From Leptolyngbya subtilissima AS-A7 (GTDB lineage: Bacteria; Cyanobacteriota; Cyanobacteriia; Phormidesmidales; Phormidesmidaceae): a stretch of 64,000 bases of DNA. Location: assembly GCF_039962255.1 (NCBI RefSeq), contig NZ_JAMPKY010000011.1:186001-250000 (forward strand), read 5' to 3'. Position 1 is the first letter of the stretch; the number at the start of each line of letters is the position of its first letter. The notes under the pieces were generated by a model that searched no databases, had not been told where the DNA came from, and saw only the letters and a program-made list of their open reading frames with translations. This document shows positions 34,714-43,758 of this stretch, piece by piece. The position numbers were made by a program, and so were the translations under genes.

Positions 34714-35514
34714 ATGCTAGAGCTGTACCAGTTTGAAGCCTCCTCTTTCGCCGAAAAGATTCGGCTGATTCTCGACTACAAGCAGGTGCCCTACCACAAG
34801 GTCGAAGTAACCCCCGGCGTAGGCCAGGTCGAAGTGTTTCAAATGTCGGGCCAGCGCCAGGTGCCGGTGCTCAAAGACGGTGAGCAGGTGATTCCCGACT
34901 CCACTGCGATCGCCCTGCACATCGAAAAAGCCTATCTCGACCGGCCCCTGATCCCTACCGAGCCCAAGCAAAAGGGTCTGTGCCTAGCGCTAGAGAGCTG
35001 GGCCGACGAGGCGATCGTGCCCAAAGCTCGCATTGTTATGGTCGGTGCTTTTAAGCAGCATCCCAACTTTCGCACGGCGTTATTGCCCAGCTTTACCCCC
35101 GCGCCCTTGCGCAGCCTGGTAGGTGCTCTACCCGGCGACTTGCTCAACCTAGTTGGTACAGGCGTCGGCTTTGGCCCCGACGACATTAAAGTCGCCACCG
35201 CTGGCCTGCGTCAGGATCTCGAAGCCCTGGTGCTGATGCTGCAAAACAGCCCCTACCTGCTGGGCGATCAACCCACCTTGGCCGACTTCGCCGTGGCCGC
35301 TGCCACCATGTACCTCAAGTTTCCCACCGCTCAATATGTCGATCTGCCTGAGGGCATCGGCGGTAAGGGTGTCCCCGGTATTGCCGATGTGCCCGAATAC
35401 AAAGCCTTCTTTGACTGGCGCGCTCGCCTGTATGCCGAGTTTCGCACCGCTCGCACCAATGTGCCCCCCGCCACCGGTTCGGCCAGCGGCCCCACCCCCA
35501 TCAGCATCGACTAG
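34714..35514 (+). CDS. Glutathione S-transferase family protein
   Basis: 266 residues. Thioredoxin-like N-terminal half: LYQFEASSFAEKIRLILDYKQVPY, then GQRQVPVLKDGEQVIPDSTAIALHIE, with the cis-Pro (VPV) and the D-S-T glutathione contact. The alpha-helical C-terminal half contains LLGDQPTLADFAVAAATMYL. It probably conjugates or reduces with glutathione, but the substrate is unknown. A Ser/Ala-rich stretch at 10-11 replaces a clear catalytic Cys. It lies between DUF4230 and glcE, with 8- and 3-base gaps. Confidence 0.88.
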   Translation: MLELYQFEASSFAEKIRLILDYKQVPYHKVEVTPGVGQVEVFQMSGQRQVPVLKDGEQVIPDSTAIALHIEKAYLDRPLIPTEPKQKGLCLALESWADEAIVPKARIVMVGAFKQHPNFRTALLPSFTPAPLRSLVGALPGDLLNLVGTGVGFGPDDIKVATAGLRQDLEALVLMLQNSPYLLGDQPTLADFAVAAATMYLKFPTAQYVDLPEGIGGKGVPGIADVPEYKAFFDWRARLYAEFRTARTNVPPATGSASGPTPISID

Positions 35515-35517
35515 GGT

Positions 35518-36786
35518 ATGGCTAACGTCGCTGATGCCTTAGGAGCCGTGGTCGGCAGCGACTGCATCCTCTCGCCCACCGCCCTCGATCTGCCGGAATA
35601 CCTGACGCCGCAGGCTATTGTCTGCCCCACCACCGAAGCCGAACTGGCGGCGGTGATGGCCTGCGCCCACAAGCATCGCTGGCGGGTGGTGCCCTGCGGC
35701 AGTGGCAGCAAACTGTCCTGGGGCGGTCTAGGTGCTGGGGTGGATCTCGTCGTGAGTACGGCCCGCCTCAACCAGGTGATCGACCACGCGGTGGGGGACA
35801 TGACCCTCACCGCCCAGGCAGGGACAAAACTAGCGGATCTGGCTCCCAGGCTAGCCACGCACAACCAGTTCCTCGCTGTGGACCCTGCCTATCCAGAGCG
35901 GGCGACTCTGGGGGGAATTGTGGCGACCGCCGACACCGGCAGCCTGCGCCAGCGCTACGGCGGCCTGCGGGATATGTTGATCGGTATTTCCTTTGTGCGC
36001 TTTGATGGGCAAGTAGCCAAGGCGGGCGGGCGCGTGGTCAAAAATGTCGCGGGCTATGACCTGATGAAGCTGCTCACCGGCTCCTACGGCACCCTGGGAG
36101 TGATTTCTCAGCTCACTTTTCGTCTCTATCCAGGCCAAGACACCTCTAAAACCGTAGTGGTTACTGGAGCGGCGGGGGAAATGGAAGCTTTGGTGAATGC
36201 TCTACGCCTATCGCCGTTGACCCCGGTAGCCCTCGATATCCTATCCCCTGCCCTAGCTAGCTATTTGGGCTATGGAGAATTTGCCTTGGTAGCTCGATTT
36301 CAATCTATTGCGCCGGGAGTAGACGAGCAGGTTGAGGCTCTCTTGGCTGTGGTGAGGCCAGCGCTATCTGCCCAGGTGTTGCAGGGCGCGGAGGATGAGC
36401 AAATTTGGGCAGGGGTCGGTGCTGCTCTCTTCCCTCAATCTGAGGAACAGAACGAGGCGATCGTGGCTAAAGTGGGTCTACCTCCAGCTAAGGTCGTGGC
36501 TTGGCTCGACCAACTGCCCTCGGGTAGCCTGGCGCGCATCCATGGCGGTAGCGGCATTGGCACAGTGCGCCTGGCAGCGGCTACGGCGGACATGGTGAAG
36601 GAATTGCGCAAGGGCTGCACCACTAACCAAGGCTATTTCACCCTGCTCGAAGCACCTCTTTCCCTGAAAAAATCAGTGGACGTGTGGGGTTACAGCAGCA
36701 ACGCTTTGAGCGTCATGCAAGCGATCAAGGCGCAGTTTGACCCCCACAACGGTCTTAGCCCAGGGCGCTTTGTGGGCGGCCTTTGA
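35518..36786 (+). CDS. glcE: GlcE-like FAD-binding subunit (glycolate dehydrogenase)
   Basis: 422 residues. FAD_binding_4 domain: CPTTEAELAAVMACAHKHRWRV, PCGSGSKLSWGG, ATLGGIVATADTGSLRQRYGGLRDMLIG, GGRVVKNVAGYDLMKLLTGSYGTLG. The C-terminal end (FDPHNGLSPGRFVGGL) is that of GlcE. In bacteria GlcD, GlcE and GlcF oxidise glycolate to glyoxylate, the first step in clearing the product of photorespiration. GlcF is not in this window, and a GlcD-like gene stands at 60.9 kb. It starts 3 bases after the GST stop. Confidence 0.88.
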   Translation: MANVADALGAVVGSDCILSPTALDLPEYLTPQAIVCPTTEAELAAVMACAHKHRWRVVPCGSGSKLSWGGLGAGVDLVVSTARLNQVIDHAVGDMTLTAQAGTKLADLAPRLATHNQFLAVDPAYPERATLGGIVATADTGSLRQRYGGLRDMLIGISFVRFDGQVAKAGGRVVKNVAGYDLMKLLTGSYGTLGVISQLTFRLYPGQDTSKTVVVTGAAGEMEALVNALRLSPLTPVALDILSPALASYLGYGEFALVARFQSIAPGVDEQVEALLAVVRPALSAQVLQGAEDEQIWAGVGAALFPQSEEQNEAIVAKVGLPPAKVVAWLDQLPSGSLARIHGGSGIGTVRLAAATADMVKELRKGCTTNQGYFTLLEAPLSLKKSVDVWGYSSNALSVMQAIKAQFDPHNGLSPGRFVGGL

Positions 36787-36834
36787 AGCAAATTGGCTGC
36801 CTCTATAATCTAAAGACTGTTGCTTACCCTCTCC

Positions 36835-37233
36835 ATGCCGGAAGCCAGCGTTCAGACATTGCGCGTTGCTGAGGTGGCGTTTCAGGCCTTTGCCCAAGGG
36901 CTAGCCAGTGGTGAATGGTCACCATTCTTAGACCAGCTCAGCGATGATTTTACCTTTTGGTTTCCAGCGGGTTCCTTTAAAGGCTTAAACCACGGAAAAG
37001 AAAAGGCGAAAGCATTTTTTGAACTGGTGTCTAGCCTGTTTCCGGAAGGTCTCACCCTGAACGTTATTCAAGTAGTCTCTAATTCGACAACGGTTATCTT
37101 TGAGGTCCGTTCATCAGGTTTAATGGCAGGGCATCCCTACGAAAATCAGGCTGCGATCGCCTTTGATGTTAGGGACGATAAAATTTGCGCTTACCGAGAG
37201 TATTTGGGCGTTGTGTTTCAGCTTAACCAATAG
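36835..37233 (+). CDS. NTF2-like/SnoaL-like protein
   Basis: About 132 residues from the ATG at 36835 (a TTG at 36820 is also in frame). It has the cone-shaped NTF2 pattern: an N-terminal helix (AEVAFQAFAQGLASGEW), LSDDFTFWFPAGSFKG, helix EKAKAFFELVSSL, and paired strands TVIFEVRSSG, AAIAFDVRDDKICAYREYLG. These proteins include isomerases, hydratases and simple binding proteins; the ligand cannot be predicted. It stands alone, 48 bases after glcE, and converges with the next gene. Confidence 0.78.
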   Translation: MPEASVQTLRVAEVAFQAFAQGLASGEWSPFLDQLSDDFTFWFPAGSFKGLNHGKEKAKAFFELVSSLFPEGLTLNVIQVVSNSTTVIFEVRSSGLMAGHPYENQAAIAFDVRDDKICAYREYLGVVFQLNQ

Positions 37234-37276
37234 TTTTAGTTGAGGCTTAAGCCATCTGAATTGTTTGTAAGCTGCC

Positions 37277-37951
37277 TTATCGCACGATTCTCAGCATTTT
37301 ATTGCCGCCTTTCTGAAACTCGTAGGCAACAGCCTCTATCTGGACGCTGTAACCTTTGCTGGAGAATTCCTCTAAGGCAATATCTAAATATGGACAGGGT
37401 TCACAGTTGAGTTGAATCAAAGGAAAAATCCGCACTTCGGACGCAACCCGCAGCAGCTCATGAATTGATGCGATATGGAAGTCAAGTGTCAGGTGCTCTG
37501 CATACAAAAACAATAAATGAGAGCATAGGCATAAATCAAATCGATCGTCGTCAAAATCTAAGCTTGGCAAAGCCTGGTGCAAATATCGGCCCTCAGCTTT
37601 TCCTAATTCATAATCTGATAAAAATTTCTCCATGGCGTTGAGACGAGCCTTGCCCAAATCATCAGCATCGCAAAAATTCTTCCAGACGTAGCGATCGGCA
37701 TTTTGCTTGACTTGAGAAATGATTGATTGGTAAGTGGCTCGCACCCGTTGCTCAATTTGCTCAGCCGAAAACTGATACACCGGGTCGATAGATATAACGG
37801 ATCGCGTGAGTTCTGTCATCTCAGCATTAAAGCTGGCTGGACCATCGCCACAGCCGAGAATTTTCAGAGTTAAATCTGCCTCTGACAGACTAAACATTGC
37901 CTTATATTCATCTAGCGTTCGGCCCCAGGGAACAATCTCGCTGAGTTTCAT
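37277..37951 (-). CDS. SAM-dependent methyltransferase-like protein
   Basis: 224 residues. LKILGCGDGPASFNAEM resembles a methyltransferase motif I, VISIDPVYQFS the following acidic strand and DDDRFDLCLCSHLLFLY strand 4 with its helix, ending in ELLRVASEVRIFPLIQL. The C-terminal part (SVQIEAVAYEFQKGGNKMLRIVR) is the usual last beta hairpin. Proteins like it are common in bacteria, with unknown substrates. The gene is visibly richer in A+T than its neighbours and stands alone, which hints at transfer. Confidence 0.78.
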   Translation of the reverse strand: MKLSEIVPWGRTLDEYKAMFSLSEADLTLKILGCGDGPASFNAEMTELTRSVISIDPVYQFSAEQIEQRVRATYQSIISQVKQNADRYVWKNFCDADDLGKARLNAMEKFLSDYELGKAEGRYLHQALPSLDFDDDRFDLCLCSHLLFLYAEHLTLDFHIASIHELLRVASEVRIFPLIQLNCEPCPYLDIALEEFSSKGYSVQIEAVAYEFQKGGNKMLRIVR

Positions 37952-38023
37952 GGGTGGAGAATCAGTCTCGAAACGGTAGTTCAGGGTGAGAAGCTAGTGT
38001 GCCATAGCAACCTGCACAACGGG

Positions 38024-38662
38024 TCAAACTGCTTTAGATTGCGCTAGCCAGGCTTGTACCGACGGTCGTTGCCACTGGTGCTCCACGTACTCTACCAGCG
38101 GTGCGGGCACGCGATCGCCATTAGCAACCAGCTGATTGAGCATGAGCGCCAAATCGGTGTCGGCAATGCACCACTGACCAAAGAGCGAAAGGCGATGGTC
38201 TTTAAGTAAAGCTTCTGCCGCTTGAAACAACGTCTCAACCGCGACTCGCGCTCCGTCTGACAGGGGCAGGTCGCAGGGCTGGTGGAAGATAACCGTTGTC
38301 GGTCGCTCGTCGCGAATGGATAGCAGATCGCTGCGCAACCAGGCCTGCACCTGTCGCGCTCTGGCCCTATCCCTAGGATTTTGTGGGTAAATGGCTGTGT
38401 ACGTGGGCGGCGGGAAACTCTCTTCTAAATATTCTGTGATGGCGGACGACTCTGACAGGGCAAACTCGCCATGCTCAAGGGTTGGCACTCGACCGGTGAG
38501 GGAGCGCTGCTGGTAATTGGCTTGTCGATTTTCCTGGGTGGCTAGGTCAATGCAGACTAGGTCGTGGGGGAGCCCCTTCTCTTGTAGGGCTACGAATGCA
38601 GATAGCGCGTAGGGACTGGTGAACTGAGCATCGACAAATAGCTTGGGGTCAGAATTGCCCAT
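38024..38662 (-). CDS. Glutathione S-transferase, YfcF-like
   Basis: 212 residues. N-terminal thioredoxin fold: LFVDAQFTSPYALSAFVALQEKGLPH, RSLTGRVPTLEHGEFALSESSAITEYLEE with the S-E-S-S-A glutathione contact. Helical C-terminal domain: RARARQVQAWLRSDLLSIRDERPT, then WCIADTDLALMLNQLV. The TIFHQP-like and RDERPTT segments point to the YfcF group (peroxidase and transferase activity in E. coli). It is a single gene with a 69-base gap to the next minus-strand gene. Confidence 0.88.
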   Translation of the reverse strand: MGNSDPKLFVDAQFTSPYALSAFVALQEKGLPHDLVCIDLATQENRQANYQQRSLTGRVPTLEHGEFALSESSAITEYLEESFPPPTYTAIYPQNPRDRARARQVQAWLRSDLLSIRDERPTTVIFHQPCDLPLSDGARVAVETLFQAAEALLKDHRLSLFGQWCIADTDLALMLNQLVANGDRVPAPLVEYVEHQWQRPSVQAWLAQSKAV

Positions 38663-38731
38663 GCTTTCCTCCGGGAGAGTTGATGGTATCGCTAAAACTG
38701 TAAGGTGCTAACCAGTTTCTTCCCCAGTAAT

Positions 38732-39532
38732 CTAGCGCTTCAAAATCCAGTTCACTAAGGGAATAGCGGCTTTAGCTGGGAGGGGCTGAATGGCAAAGCG
38801 AAAAGGCAGCAGCAGCATGATCGGTCGGCCCCCGCGGCCGCTAAAGGGTGTTAGCTGCACCACTAGGTCGAGGGAATAGTTACGGAGGGGCTCTTTGAGG
38901 TTGGCCATTTTGGGGATGTCGACCACTGGCGCAGCCTGCTGAAGCACCTGGTTGTCGGGGCTGCGATCGAAGCAGTCTTCGCTGACCACGACGGTGCTGA
39001 GATACTGGTTGGGGTTGACTGCGCTGGCTACCTGGGGCGCGGCCAGGTCGAGGCGCATGCCGGGGGTGTGGCGAATCACCCGACGAATTTCGTTGGTCAT
39101 GCGGCTGATGGAGCTGCGGTCCCAATCAATAGTCACCTGAACGGCCCGGCTTTGATTAACCACCTGCACCGTGAGCCCTTTTACGGGCTGGAGCGGGTGA
39201 GGCCCCTGGGGCAGCACCTGCACCGTAATTTGACCTTCGTCAGGTTCGTCTGGCTGGTCTTCCGTGGAGGCGAGGCTTCTGGGTTCGGGCACCACTAGGC
39301 TGAGGGCGACGGCCTTGCCCAAGGCTCCTTCTCCGGGCTGAAGCACGGTGGCGGCGGTTTCGGCAAAGCCCTGACGCACCAGCTGCGATCGCACGCTGCT
39401 CTCTAAACTAACGACGTCTGGCACCAGCACTACCTGGTCTTCGAGTTCTTCCTCAATCGACAGTGCCATCTTATAGACCACATAGCCCATGCAGATGAAG
39501 TACACCGTCAGAATCAGGATGTCGATCTCCAT
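38732..39532 (-). CDS. Conserved-looking membrane-anchored protein of unknown function
   Basis: 266 residues. One N-terminal membrane helix (ILILTVYFICMGYVVYKMAL) is followed by an acidic linker and a globular part: QLVRQGFAETAATVLQPGEGA, GLTVQVVNQSRAVQVTIDWDRSSI, MRLDLAAPQVASAVNPNQYLSTVVVSED, and a last strand pair GRPIMLLLPFRFAI. The 'strand-rich with N-terminal anchor' layout and a long regular frame support a real gene. I do not recognise the family. The bulk should lie on one side of the cytoplasmic or thylakoid membrane. Confidence 0.75.
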   Translation of the reverse strand: MEIDILILTVYFICMGYVVYKMALSIEEELEDQVVLVPDVVSLESSVRSQLVRQGFAETAATVLQPGEGALGKAVALSLVVPEPRSLASTEDQPDEPDEGQITVQVLPQGPHPLQPVKGLTVQVVNQSRAVQVTIDWDRSSISRMTNEIRRVIRHTPGMRLDLAAPQVASAVNPNQYLSTVVVSEDCFDRSPDNQVLQQAAPVVDIPKMANLKEPLRNYSLDLVVQLTPFSGRGGRPIMLLLPFRFAIQPLPAKAAIPLVNWILKR

Positions 39533-39699
39533 GGGGGCCGGTAAGAAGGGAAACGTTGGACGGTAAAGGAATAGGGACGATTTTTAACTGGCGATCGCAA
39601 AGCGTCCCCAGTTAAAGCCTTAACGGCTTCAAACATCGCTCAAGGGTAGCATCGATGGCTGCCTTGCAAGCAGCGAGAACGCCCTGGTTTACCAGCGCC

Positions 39700-40314
39700 C
39701 TACGCTGGCAGCGCAAAGGCGCTTTGCTTCACCAGCTGAAATGGCCCCATCAGAGGTCCCCAAGTGGGTTTGTCAGTATCGGGGTCAACGCCCCGATCCT
39801 CCAGGTACAGCACCATGGGGCTGTTGGCTGCGGGCGACTCGGGGCCCAGATCAAACTTGAGCCGCACGTAGGTGGTGATGCCGTTGGCGGTAAAGCTGCA
39901 CAGGCTATTCCCCGGCAAGCGAGCGCTAAAGGTTTGGCTGGCCGGCTGATACTCAATCGCCACTCCACAGGTGGGCAGAGCAATTAGATCGGCGCGGGTG
40001 AGGGAGGCGAGGCGATCGGGTTGGGTAGCTGCACCACTGTAGGCGATCGGGTCGGGCAGCGCATAATATTGGCCCCAGAGCTGACCGTCGCGGGTGGTAA
40101 GGTGCAAAATGCGCTGGCGATAGGGCGGGTTCCCCGAGGCCACACTGATTTGCTCAATAAAAAAGCTGTACCCTTCACCAAATAGGGCAATGGGTAGCGG
40201 CCGTTGCCACAGCCGCAGATGCAAAAACCAGGTTGGGTCTGCCAGAGATTGCTGACGATTGTCAAACTCTCCAGCCATGTGGGTGGCCAGCTGATGCAGC
40301 AGGGCCTCGCTCAT
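39700..40314 (-). CDS. CpcT/CpeT family phycobiliprotein lyase
   Basis: 204 residues. Family features: LATHMAGEFDNRQQSLADPTWFLHLRLWQRPLP, YSFFIEQISVASGNPPYRQRILHL, LPTCGVAIEY and SLCSFTANGITTYVRLKFDL followed by YLEDRGVDPDTDKPTWGP. CpcT attaches phycocyanobilin to Cys-153 of phycocyanin beta; CpeT homologues act on phycoerythrin. Which phycobiliprotein is served here cannot be read from the sequence. The gene is 64 bases downstream of the RTX protein gene and not near phycobilisome genes. Confidence 0.9.
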   Translation of the reverse strand: MSEALLHQLATHMAGEFDNRQQSLADPTWFLHLRLWQRPLPIALFGEGYSFFIEQISVASGNPPYRQRILHLTTRDGQLWGQYYALPDPIAYSGAATQPDRLASLTRADLIALPTCGVAIEYQPASQTFSARLPGNSLCSFTANGITTYVRLKFDLGPESPAANSPMVLYLEDRGVDPDTDKPTWGPLMGPFQLVKQSAFALPA

Positions 40315-40378
40315 AACATTACCGCGATCTCTCTAGCCCCGATGCTACCGGAAAGTGGGGCAACTGGTGCGGCTAGAC

Positions 40379-41419
40379 CTACTTCAGTATGGGCAACCCG
40401 ACAGGTGGGGTGAAGGTGAGGTTAGCGGGGGTGATGGTGTCGGCCTCAACCCCCAGCAAAATGGCCTCGGTGGTGGTCTGACCCAAGGGCGTGCTCACCT
40501 GCACATGGGTATCGGCCCCCACCTGCACAAATTCCAAAAGGCTTAGTAGATCTCTACCGACAAACGGAGACTGAGCTGCAATCAGGCTAAAGTCAAGCAA
40601 GTCTCCCTCGGCGGCGTTAAAGTCAACCAAGGTATCTGGCGGGGTCGTAGCGCCGGTAGCAGCTAGCGTGTTGAGCCTAAAAATATCGGCACCGCTACCG
40701 CCTACCAGCACGTTGGCGCCACCCCCGCCGTCAAGCACATCGTTGCCGGGGCCGCCCATCAGCAGGTCATCCCCCTCGCCGCCCTCCATCGTGTCATTGC
40801 CCGCCCCACCAAACAGGCCATCGTCACCGGCCCCACCCACCAACGTATCGTTGCCGAGACCGCCAAAGGCCAGATTTTGGCCTGCTCCTGTCAAAACCAG
40901 GTCGTCGCCGTTCAGGCCAAAGACGGCGTCATTGGCAGTGGTGCCAATAAGAAAGTTTTTGCCGTTGCTGCCCTGCACTAGGGTGAAAACTTGGTTGGTG
41001 GCGGGTTGCTCAGTTCCAACTGGGGGAGCTAGGGGCTCGGCGGCAAAGAGTCCGTCTATGGTGGTGGGGAAAAGGTCTGGTGAGGCAGTAACTGGAGACC
41101 GGGTGCCATTGGATAGGTCAACTTCGTAGAGGGCGGGGGTGCCGTTGCTGGTTTGACCATAGAAAAAGAAATTGTCTACCGTTGCCAAGGTCGTGTCGGC
41201 AGAAACCTGCGCCTGAGGCACTGCGTCGATTGCCAAGGCCGTTCCAGCGATCGCTTCGCCTAGACCTGCTATCGGGGAAGGCGCTATGGGTGTGGTCGCG
41301 ACCTCTACGATAGGAACTGCCGTCTCGCCGGGCACCTCGGTGGGGGCAGCGGGCTCTTCTAGAATGACGGGCTCTATTGCAGGGACGGTTTTAGGCGGGG
41401 GGACAAAGAGGTCAGACAT
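40379..41419 (-). CDS. RTX calcium-binding repeat protein
   Basis: 346 residues. The N-terminal 80 are rich in Val, Pro, Ala and Glu and lack a Sec signal. Residues about 170-255 hold roughly eight RTX nonapeptides (GGLGNDTLV, GGAGDDGLF, GGAGNDTME, GGEGDDLLM, GGPGNDVLD and so on), which fold into a Ca2+-filled parallel beta roll outside the cell. The C-terminus (DTLVDFNAAEGDLLDFSLIA) is the cap often used by type I secretion. No catalytic domain is visible, so a surface or adhesion role is likely. No secretion genes are adjacent. Confidence 0.87.
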   Translation of the reverse strand: MSDLFVPPPKTVPAIEPVILEEPAAPTEVPGETAVPIVEVATTPIAPSPIAGLGEAIAGTALAIDAVPQAQVSADTTLATVDNFFFYGQTSNGTPALYEVDLSNGTRSPVTASPDLFPTTIDGLFAAEPLAPPVGTEQPATNQVFTLVQGSNGKNFLIGTTANDAVFGLNGDDLVLTGAGQNLAFGGLGNDTLVGGAGDDGLFGGAGNDTMEGGEGDDLLMGGPGNDVLDGGGGANVLVGGSGADIFRLNTLAATGATTPPDTLVDFNAAEGDLLDFSLIAAQSPFVGRDLLSLLEFVQVGADTHVQVSTPLGQTTTEAILLGVEADTITPANLTFTPPVGLPILK

Positions 41420-41613
41420 AGGAGCACGGGCAAAAACAACAGCAGAGGGTGAAGCTAGGGCTGTAAATTCGAGCGAAGCGCGATCGCTGGGCGCTGGGTT
41501 CTATTCCACATTCTGGCGTGGGGGCTAAAATCCGGAAAAAATGGCTTGGTATCGATACGAACAATTCAAGCGATCGCCCCAGTGGTCAAGATTCCGTAAA
41601 ATTACGGTGAATC

Positions 41614-42462
41614 CTAGGCTACATTGCTGGGGTCTACCGATACCCACTTCTCGAATGGGCCGAAAAACTGAGCCAGGGTAATTAGGTGAATCTTGCTTGC
41701 CGGTGTAGCGTTCATAGAGTGTCCACGAAGGGGAATCGCGCGATCCGCCGCTGTGTTGTAACCCCAGTCGGCCAAAAACAGCCCCACATCGCCTAGATCG
41801 GGCTGGGCCTGCACCGCTTGTAGCGCGTTCACTCGGTCTTCCACAAACCAGAGGTTGGCTCCCGGTTGAACGGCTTTAATCTGCCGCAGCGTCTCGTACT
41901 TGGGCCGTTTGACCTCTTTACCCAGAATCCGATGGATTGGCTCGGGACCTAGGGGGCCATTGCCGGGCAGCACAACGCCGCTCTTGGCCAGCAGCTGCTG
42001 AATAAACCGGCCTTCCTTAGTTGAAACAATGACTAACTCTACCCCTGCTGCTATCGCCTGCTGGAGGCGATCGATCACGCCGGGGTAGAAGCGCTGGTAG
42101 CTCAGCCAGTCCTCAACATCGGTTTGAATCCAGCGATCGCGCACCCCATCCACCGCTTTGCCAATGGTGGCAGGCTCGACCCCCGCCTGGGCCAGCAACT
42201 GCGGCACGAGTTCAGCCCAGCGATCGAGAATATCGCCATCGGCCACCCCAGACATCAGTCCGTAGAGCACCAGCGGCATTTCCCACCCCGTTTCGACCAC
42301 AGGTCGCAGCGGATAGAAGCGCTCCGCCAGCCCCTCCGGCGGTACCCCCGCGCCCGGTTCAAACACCTCGCTGTAGGCCCGCCAGGCCGTTTGAAAATAC
42401 TCCCGCAGCCCGTCGCAGACCACGCCATCAAAATCGAGCGCCAGAATATCGGGGCCAGCCAT
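41614..42462 (-). CDS. HAD superfamily hydrolase
   Basis: 282 residues. Motif I is LALDFDGVVCDG with the nucleophile and acid/base Asp pair, motif II is VELVIVSTKE (Thr), and motif III lies in NLWFVEDRVNALQAV. The cap domain is a helical insert between motifs I and II. Such phosphatases act on small phosphate esters; phosphoglycolate-like substrates are possible but not shown. The gene follows the Rieske oxygenase by 102 bases on the same strand. Confidence 0.87.
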   Translation of the reverse strand: MAGPDILALDFDGVVCDGLREYFQTAWRAYSEVFEPGAGVPPEGLAERFYPLRPVVETGWEMPLVLYGLMSGVADGDILDRWAELVPQLLAQAGVEPATIGKAVDGVRDRWIQTDVEDWLSYQRFYPGVIDRLQQAIAAGVELVIVSTKEGRFIQQLLAKSGVVLPGNGPLGPEPIHRILGKEVKRPKYETLRQIKAVQPGANLWFVEDRVNALQAVQAQPDLGDVGLFLADWGYNTAADRAIPLRGHSMNATPASKIHLITLAQFFGPFEKWVSVDPSNVA

Positions 42463-42519
42463 AGGGGTAAGGGATTTGTAGGGATTTACGGTACAAGGTA
42501 CAGGTTACAGGGCCACATC

Positions 42520-42590
42520 CTAAACCCCAAACCTTAAACCCTTCACCGTCCACCCATTCACCCCCTACTCCCCCACTCCCCCACTTCCCT
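42520..42590. repeat. AAACCTTAAACCC and CTCCCCCACTCCC repeat tract
   Basis: The gap between the Rieske oxygenase and HAD genes holds AAACCTTAAACCCTTCACC, related to motifs at 5.6 and 9.26 kb, followed by CCCCCTACTCCCCCACTCCCCCAC. The CTCCC part runs into the last codons of the Rieske oxygenase gene, so its C-terminus (GSGGVGE) may come from the repeat. Confidence 0.55.
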
Positions 42591-43707
42591 CCGCCTGCTG
42601 CCCAATCAACTGCTGCACCGCCGTCAGGGCTCGGTTCAGTTCCGGGCCTCGATAGGTGGGGTGCTGCTCAAAGGCCTGCTGCTCTTGCTCCAGCATCAGC
42701 ACGTCTTCGCGCACCAGCCGTCGCAGCACAAAGCTCGCCGAGTTGGTAAAGGCCCGTTTAACAAACCGCCGCATGGCTAGCGGGGTTTTGTGCAGCTTCG
42801 GAAATCGCTCTAGGGAAGTAAAGTGCAGCAGGTAGGCGCGGGTGTGGGTCTCGCTCACCGGGCAAAACAGGCAATAAATGACGAAGTCATCGCCCAGGGT
42901 CGATCGCCAGTGGGGGTAATAGTAATAGACATCCAGCGGCTCGGGGTGCAGCTGACGCAGGGCCGGAATGACGAGCTGGCTGGCTGACCAAATTTTGTCG
43001 ATGCGGTAGTAGCTCTCGGCGTCGTAATGGGCATGGACGTGGGTCTCGTCAGCCGCTAGCTCGACCAGCACCGGGTTGGCCCATACCTGGGCACCGCCGT
43101 GCAGGTGACCGTGGTACATGTCCATTAAATTCTCAATTAAGAATGAGTAATGGGCCTGCACGTCGATGGTGGTCAGCGAGCCGATGAAGTTGAGATGCTC
43201 CCACTCGGGCACGCCCATCGGGTCAACCTGATCCGCCAGAGCCGCTTCACCAGAAAACAGCCAGATAAAGCCGTCCCGCTCTTGCACAGGGTACTGCCGC
43301 AGCTGGCAGGTGGGCAGCTTTTGCTGGGGCTCTAGGTAGGGCACGTGGGCGCAGCTGCCGTCGGGGGCAAACTGCCAGCCGTGGTAGGCGCAAGCAATGT
43401 TGTTGCCCTCAACCGTGCCCTCGCTGAGTTTGACTTGGCGGTGGGGGCAGCGGTCTTCGACAGCGATGGGGGTGCCAGTGCGATCACGATATAGCACAAT
43501 CGGCTGGTGCCACAGGTTCACCGCTAGGGGCTGAGTGCCCAGTTCCTTGCTCTGGGCCACCACGTACCAGTGGTTGAGGTTAATTCCCAGTTGTCGCAGG
43601 GGGCGTTTCGGGGTCGATGTCACCTCTGAATCTGAGGAATTCTGGCTGCTGCCCGGCTCAGGCTGTTCGAGGGTTGTGATCGTTGCTTCTCTTTCTAATC
43701 CGTCCAT
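42565..43707 (-). CDS. Rieske-type oxygenase (PaO/VanA-like); possible CruH-like partner
   Basis: 380 residues. Rieske ligands C87-x-H89 (RCPHRQ) and C106-x2-H109 (CAYHGWQ) hold a [2Fe-2S] cluster. The mononuclear iron site is in FLIENLMDMYHGHLHGG, with the conserved N-x-x-D-x-x-H pattern. This is a typical terminal oxygenase with electrons supplied by a reductase elsewhere. It lies 51 bases downstream of the CrtU/CruE-like enzyme on the same strand, so both probably act in one pathway, which by comparison with synechoxanthin synthesis could be oxidation of an aromatic carotenoid end group. That link is an inference. Pheophorbide or other ring oxygenation is an alternative. Confidence 0.85.
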   Translation of the reverse strand: MDGLEREATITTLEQPEPGSSQNSSDSEVTSTPKRPLRQLGINLNHWYVVAQSKELGTQPLAVNLWHQPIVLYRDRTGTPIAVEDRCPHRQVKLSEGTVEGNNIACAYHGWQFAPDGSCAHVPYLEPQQKLPTCQLRQYPVQERDGFIWLFSGEAALADQVDPMGVPEWEHLNFIGSLTTIDVQAHYSFLIENLMDMYHGHLHGGAQVWANPVLVELAADETHVHAHYDAESYYRIDKIWSASQLVIPALRQLHPEPLDVYYYYPHWRSTLGDDFVIYCLFCPVSETHTRAYLLHFTSLERFPKLHKTPLAMRRFVKRAFTNSASFVLRRLVREDVLMLEQEQQAFEQHPTYRGPELNRALTAVQQLIGQQAEGSGGVGE

Positions 43708-43758
43708 CTCACACCTGTCCTATCGCTGCAAATCATCTGCCTATGCCGAGGATGACCC

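Noticed and set aside
40650-40900. Regular DNA repeat that might be a CRISPR-like array
   Set aside because: The periodicity is 27 bases and encodes RTX nonapeptides in an open frame; there are no spacers.
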